Origin: Polaromonas sp. 39-63-25
Lineage (GTDB): Bacteria > Pseudomonadota > Gammaproteobacteria > Burkholderiales > Burkholderiaceae_C
Assembly: GCF_002278925.1 (NCBI RefSeq)
Contig: NZ_NCJH01000008.1
Coordinates: 124,001 to 188,000, forward strand
Reading direction: 5' to 3'
DNA length: 64,000 bases
Shown here: one piece after another, positions 60,971 to 64,000 of the stretch
Layout of the letters: each line of letters begins with the position of its first letter
Numbering within the stretch: the stretch's first letter is position 1
The notes under the pieces: model-generated
Database searches by the model: none
What the model was told of the DNA's origin: nothing
The model's input: the letters and a program-made list of their open reading frames with translations, nothing else
Program-made: the position numbers and the translations under genes

Positions 60971-61304
60971 ATCGTCGAACCGGAACACCCCGGCCCGCCT
61001 GCGCTGCGTGAGCGCGGTCAGCGCGGGTTGAGGTGGATGTGGCCGGGCTGGCACTCGGTTGAATGGAGTAATCGGCCTCCAGCCATTGTCTGACGGGCAC
61101 AAGCAGCTATAAAAGATATAGCGGGTTCAGGGCTGGCCCTGTGCACGGTCGGCGATTTGGCCGTTTTCAACAGCGCTGTTCACTTGCGCCTGTCGCTGGG
61201 GTAAGCTTTAAAAAGTATGAAGAATTTAGAAATACTTCAGCCATTTTTTTTGCCGGGCGCCATGTGATTCTGCGGTTTTGCGGGATACATCAAAATTGGG
61301 CGCC
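60971..61304. other. Intergenic region with one repeat copy
   Basis: Apart from the AGCTAT-family copy at 61091-61123 I see nothing that I can name. GC content falls towards the HEPN-like gene. Confidence 0.45.
61091..61123 (+). repeat. AGCTAT-family repeat
   Basis: TGACGGGCACAAGCAGCTAT AAAAGATATAGCG has the core and terminal stem but a shortened left half. Confidence 0.65.
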
Positions 61305-61829
61305 ATGACCACATTCTCACCCCACGAAACTAGCTACGTTGCATGGCAGAACCGGGCTACCGATTTCTACCTCGCAAGCCGTCGCTTGTATCAGTCCGAT
61401 CTTTTACGCCCCGCTGCCTATTGTGCGGTGATGGCGCTTGAACTACTGCTTAAAGCAACGTTGGTGTACTGGGACAGGAAATTTGATCCTGAGGCCGCAG
61501 GGCATGCTATGGCGAAACTCGCGCGGATGGTGGGGAATAAGGTCCCCAACTCAGAAGATATAGAAATTCCGGAGTACTTCTACTTCGACCAACGCTACCT
61601 TACTGCTTCACGATACCCACGAGGCACCAAAGGCATCGGCATTCCCAGCTCTTTTCTTCCCGACCTCGATCACATCTACGCGCAGCTTGTGGCCACAGTG
61701 CCGTTCCAGTACAACACGGAATTAAAGCGCATTCTCGCTGGCCGAAGTCGTACAAAACTAAACGATCTTCGCCGAAATAATCGTGCTCTCCGAACGCTAC
61801 GGCGATATCTAAAGGTGTCGATCAAATGA
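61305..61829 (+). CDS. HEPN-like hypothetical protein
   Basis: This encodes 174 residues from ATG 61305. The N-terminal helical part (AWQNRATDFYLASRRLYQSD, RPAAYCAVMALELLLKATLV) resembles HEPN helical bundles, with a late His in AAGHAMAKLARMVG. The C-terminus is basic. Codon use is less GC-rich than in flanking genes, as in the HEPN/Toprim gene at 3668-5026. No toxin-antitoxin nucleotidyltransferase partner is adjacent. HEPN assignment is by pattern only. Confidence 0.65.
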   Translation: MTTFSPHETSYVAWQNRATDFYLASRRLYQSDLLRPAAYCAVMALELLLKATLVYWDRKFDPEAAGHAMAKLARMVGNKVPNSEDIEIPEYFYFDQRYLTASRYPRGTKGIGIPSSFLPDLDHIYAQLVATVPFQYNTELKRILAGRSRTKLNDLRRNNRALRTLRRYLKVSIK

Positions 61830-61915
61830 CGCCCAACCAATCGATCAAGAGGGACGCTCCTCCGGCAAGCTGGCTCCGCGCTCCTTACCTCAAACGCTAA
61901 CCGTTAGGAGCCCCC

Positions 61916-62572
61916 ATGCAGCTGCCCTTCACCATTGAGCAGTTTTTTGGCGTCTTCCGGCTGTACAACAGCACCGTCTGGCCGGCACAGGTTCTTCTTG
62001 TCCTGCTTGCGGTGCTCGCCATCGTCTTCATTGCGCTTCGGCGCCCCTGGTCCGGCGCGGCCGTGTCAGCCATTCTGGCTTTGCTCTGGGTTTGGCTTGG
62101 CGCCGCCTACCACCTGGCGTTTTTCGCGCGCATCAATCCTGTGGCCTACGGGTTCGGCGCGCTGTCCATCGCCGGAGGTCTTCTGTTTGCCTGGCATGGC
62201 GTGATCTGCCGCCGATTCGAGTTTGCTTTTGACAGGAGCTTTCGGACGGGTCTCGGGGTAGCCCTGCTCGCCTTCGCACTCGTCGTTTATCCCGTCTGGT
62301 CCACGCTGGCAGGGCATGGGTATCCGGAGCTGCCCACCTTTGGTCTGCCGTGCCCCACCACCATCTTCACGATCGGTGTGCTCGCGCTCGCGTCGGGCAC
62401 GCGCCTGCGCACAGTCCTCGCTGTGCCCATTCTTTGGTCCCTGGTGGGCAGTCAGGCCGCCTTCCTCCTGGACGTCAAACCCGACCTCGGTTTGCTCGTA
62501 GCCGGTGTCGCAGCGGCGGGGCTGTTTATCTGGCCTGCTCGCGTCGGTAAGGCCCCGTCCGTCAGCCTGTGA
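61916..62572 (+). CDS. DUF6064-family membrane protein
   Basis: This encodes 218 residues with about six hydrophobic helices. The opening MQLPFTIEQFFGVFRLYNST, then VWPAQ, and the later PTFGLPCPTTIFTIGVLA are features I associate with DUF6064. TTAGGAG precedes the ATG. Function is unknown. Confidence 0.78.
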   Translation: MQLPFTIEQFFGVFRLYNSTVWPAQVLLVLLAVLAIVFIALRRPWSGAAVSAILALLWVWLGAAYHLAFFARINPVAYGFGALSIAGGLLFAWHGVICRRFEFAFDRSFRTGLGVALLAFALVVYPVWSTLAGHGYPELPTFGLPCPTTIFTIGVLALASGTRLRTVLAVPILWSLVGSQAAFLLDVKPDLGLLVAGVAAAGLFIWPARVGKAPSVSL

Positions 62573-62689
62573 AATTGAGGGTTATGCCGTCACGCAAGCG
62601 GACACGTCCCGGTGCAAGCCGCCAACCGCGCCCGCTTCACCGTCCGGTGTGGCGCCAAGTGCAGCCATGCATCTTTTAGTATAAAAAAA

Positions 62690-62739
62690 GCCTCCATCCC
62701 TTACACGACGTGCGCAAGCAGCTATCAAAAGCAGAGCAT
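62690..62739 (+). repeat. AGCTAT-family repeat
   Basis: GCCTCCATCCCTTACACGAC, then GTGCGCAAGCAGCTATCAAA AGCAGAGCAT, is a full-length copy just before the 3' end of the TPR-like gene. Confidence 0.72.
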
Positions 62740-62741
62740 AT

Positions 62742-63392
62742 CTACTTGTTCAGTTTCGCCAGCAACGCCTGGATTTCCTGCTTGCGGCCGCTGTCGGCCA
62801 GTTCGCGGCCCGGGCGTGGCGGGGCCTTCAGTGCGGCTTCCAGGTGGGTGCGGGCTTCGGCATGGCGGTCGCGGCCGAGCAGGTACTCGCCGTAGAAGAA
62901 GTTCGCGTCGATGCCGGTCGGGTTGATGACCAGCGACTTCTTGAACAACTCTTCGGCCTTGTCCTTGTTGCCAAAACCGACCGGCCAGCCCGGCACCTGG
63001 GCGTACAGGGTGGCCAGGCTGGTGTAGGCTGAACCGGCGAGCGCCTTGTCGTTGATCTTCAGCGCTTCCTCGAAGCGCAGCTTGGCCTCCTTGGCCAGCG
63101 ACAGCGCGCCCAGGCCGCCCTTGGCGCCGGCTTCGCTGGAGACCACGATGCCTTCCCAGATCAGCGCCTCGGCGCTGGCGGGGTTGGCTTCAACAATCTT
63201 GTGCACCTGCTGCGCCAGGGCGTGGTACAGATCGGCCTGCTGTTTTTCAGGCTGGCGGTACTTGATCTCGGCCCACTGGTCCTGGATGGGGCGTATCAGT
63301 TCTTCCGGGGTGGCCGCGGCGGCAAAGCCGGCGAAGGAAAGCAGAAGGGGCAGGATGAGGACAGAGAGGAGGGAGCGTGAAACGGGGTGCAT
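62742..63392 (-). CDS. Periplasmic TPR-like protein
   Basis: About 216 residues start at ATG 63392 with AAAGG upstream; ATG 63407 overlaps the SDR stop and is the alternative. The signal peptide LLSVLILPLLLSFAGFAAAA precedes a helical protein with TPR-like repeats (AKLRFEEALKINDKALAGSA, AEELFKKSLVINPTGIDANF). It resembles small TatT/TPR periplasmic proteins of Burkholderiales. It is downstream of the SDR gene and probably co-transcribed. Confidence 0.82.
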   Translation of the reverse strand: MHPVSRSLLSVLILPLLLSFAGFAAAATPEELIRPIQDQWAEIKYRQPEKQQADLYHALAQQVHKIVEANPASAEALIWEGIVVSSEAGAKGGLGALSLAKEAKLRFEEALKINDKALAGSAYTSLATLYAQVPGWPVGFGNKDKAEELFKKSLVINPTGIDANFFYGEYLLGRDRHAEARTHLEAALKAPPRPGRELADSGRKQEIQALLAKLNK

Positions 63393-63403
63393 GGAAAGGC
63401 CTT

Positions 63404-64000
63404 TCATGGCTGTTCAGAAGAGGGGGCGTGTTGCTTGATGATGGCCAGCTGGCCGGCCAGGCCGCGGTCTATCAGTGAGGGGGCGAAACCGTTGAGCCAG
63501 GCAAACAGGCGTTCCGGAAAACCGAAATGGTGTTCTCCCTTGCCGTGGCGCAGGGCCGCGACAATCTGCCGCGCGACGGCCTGGCTGCTGTCGCTGTTGT
63601 TCTTCAGCGCGCGGTTGAGCTGGTTGACGGCTTCGGTGTTGAGCGGCGTATCGATGACGCGCGGCGCGATATGGATGACAGCCACCGGGGTGTCGGCCAG
63701 TTCGCGGCGCAGCGCCTGCGAAAAACCGCGCAGGCCCGCCTTGGCGGCGGAATAAGCGGCAAAGCCGGGATAGGGCAGGCTGCCGAACATGGAGCCGACG
63801 TTGACGATGGCGGCGGTCGGCTGCGCCTTCAGCCACGGCAGCAGGGCCTGCGTCAGGCGCAGCGGTGCCTCGAGGTTGGTGGCCAGCACCTGTTCGACGG
63901 TGGGCCAGGCCTGCTGGTCGAACAAACCAAAAGAGCCGACGCCGGCGTTGTTGATCAGCACATTGACACCGAAGGCGCGGGCGGCGGCGTTTGCTGCGGC
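63404..64000 (-). CDS. Short-chain dehydrogenase/reductase (partial, N-terminus beyond right edge)
   Basis: The frame is open to the window edge, so the N-terminal TGxxxGIG cofactor loop is missing. What is present includes NVLINNAGVGSF, the catalytic serine in IVNVGSMFG, and YSAAK with the Tyr and Lys. The C-terminal part is about 60 residues longer than a minimal SDR, as in the DltE/YqjQ-type group. It uses NAD(P)H to reduce an unknown carbonyl. It overlaps the following TPR-like gene's earliest start by four bases. Confidence 0.9.
   Translation of the reverse strand, partial: AAANAAARAFGVNVLINNAGVGSFGLFDQQAWPTVEQVLATNLEAPLRLTQALLPWLKAQPTAAIVNVGSMFGSLPYPGFAAYSAAKAGLRGFSQALRRELADTPVAVIHIAPRVIDTPLNTEAVNQLNRALKNNSDSSQAVARQIVAALRHGKGEHHFGFPERLFAWLNGFAPSLIDRGLAGQLAIIKQHAPSSEQP

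Overview
The window is high-GC chromosomal DNA from a betaproteobacterium, most likely a Comamonadaceae member (Polaromonas/Rhodoferax/Variovorax-like). The basis is gene content (Bug-type TctC receptor, form II CoxL operon, NagGH-like oxygenase, AtuA/LysR locus) and interspersed repeat families that I know from that family. No rRNA, tRNA, CRISPR array, transposase or prophage is visible. Taxonomy is an inference; no marker gene could be compared.

Layout. 1-3.3 kb: a divergent sigma-54 response regulator (cut by the left edge) and a four-PAS histidine kinase. 3.7-5.0 kb: a lower-GC orphan HEPN/Toprim protein. 5.2-13.6 kb: an AttH-like secreted lipocalin, an FtsX-type permease and a LolD/AttF-like ATPase, all on the minus strand, interrupted by UspA, a DUF1127 protein, a LysR regulator, a short-element repeat, a damaged serine/threonine dehydratase-like gene and an esterase. 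13.8-18.3 kb: miaA coupled to a Bcr/CflA pump, a lipoprotein hydrolase and a glycerophosphodiesterase.

18.3-25.2 kb is the most unusual part. An FNR-like regulator with four cluster-type cysteines faces an eight-gene operon. The operon encodes a protein of unknown function, a small COG2229/MglA-like GTPase, an ABC ATPase fused to a tyrosine/dual-specificity phosphatase, four roadblock/LC7-like proteins and a ferredoxin-globin-zinc-ribbon fusion. It looks like a redox/gas-responsive GTPase switch. mutL follows convergently and carries two repeat insertions in its linker.

27-38.5 kb: a 0.6-kb repeat block, DedA, a long-chain acyl-CoA synthetase, a NagGH-like Rieske oxygenase, a glycine-zipper lipoprotein, amiC-tsaE, queG (divergent from tsaE) and a small copper-handling group (DUF2946, a His-tailed peptide, PCuAC). 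37.4-46.6 kb: a complete form II CO-dehydrogenase-like molybdenum hydroxylase operon (CoxS-L-M-D-E-G-F order) with a divergent GAF/Fis regulator that lacks the AAA+ domain. 46.6-48.8 kb: lower-GC DNA with a secreted FmdE-like protein.

48.8-56.4 kb: a catabolic and uptake locus: D-carbamoylase, M20 amidohydrolase, diaminopropionate ammonia-lyase, RpiR regulator and a polar amino-acid ABC transporter. 56.5-61 kb: a flavoredoxin-like protein, then a LysR/AtuA/TctC group. The right end has a HEPN-like protein, a DUF6064 membrane protein, a TPR-like periplasmic protein and an SDR cut by the edge.

Five repeat families are scattered through intergenic DNA, and some copies lie inside genes (ABC permease, miaA, mutL). 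Coordinates of repeats and exact start codons were read by eye; protein functions are from recognised motifs without database searches.
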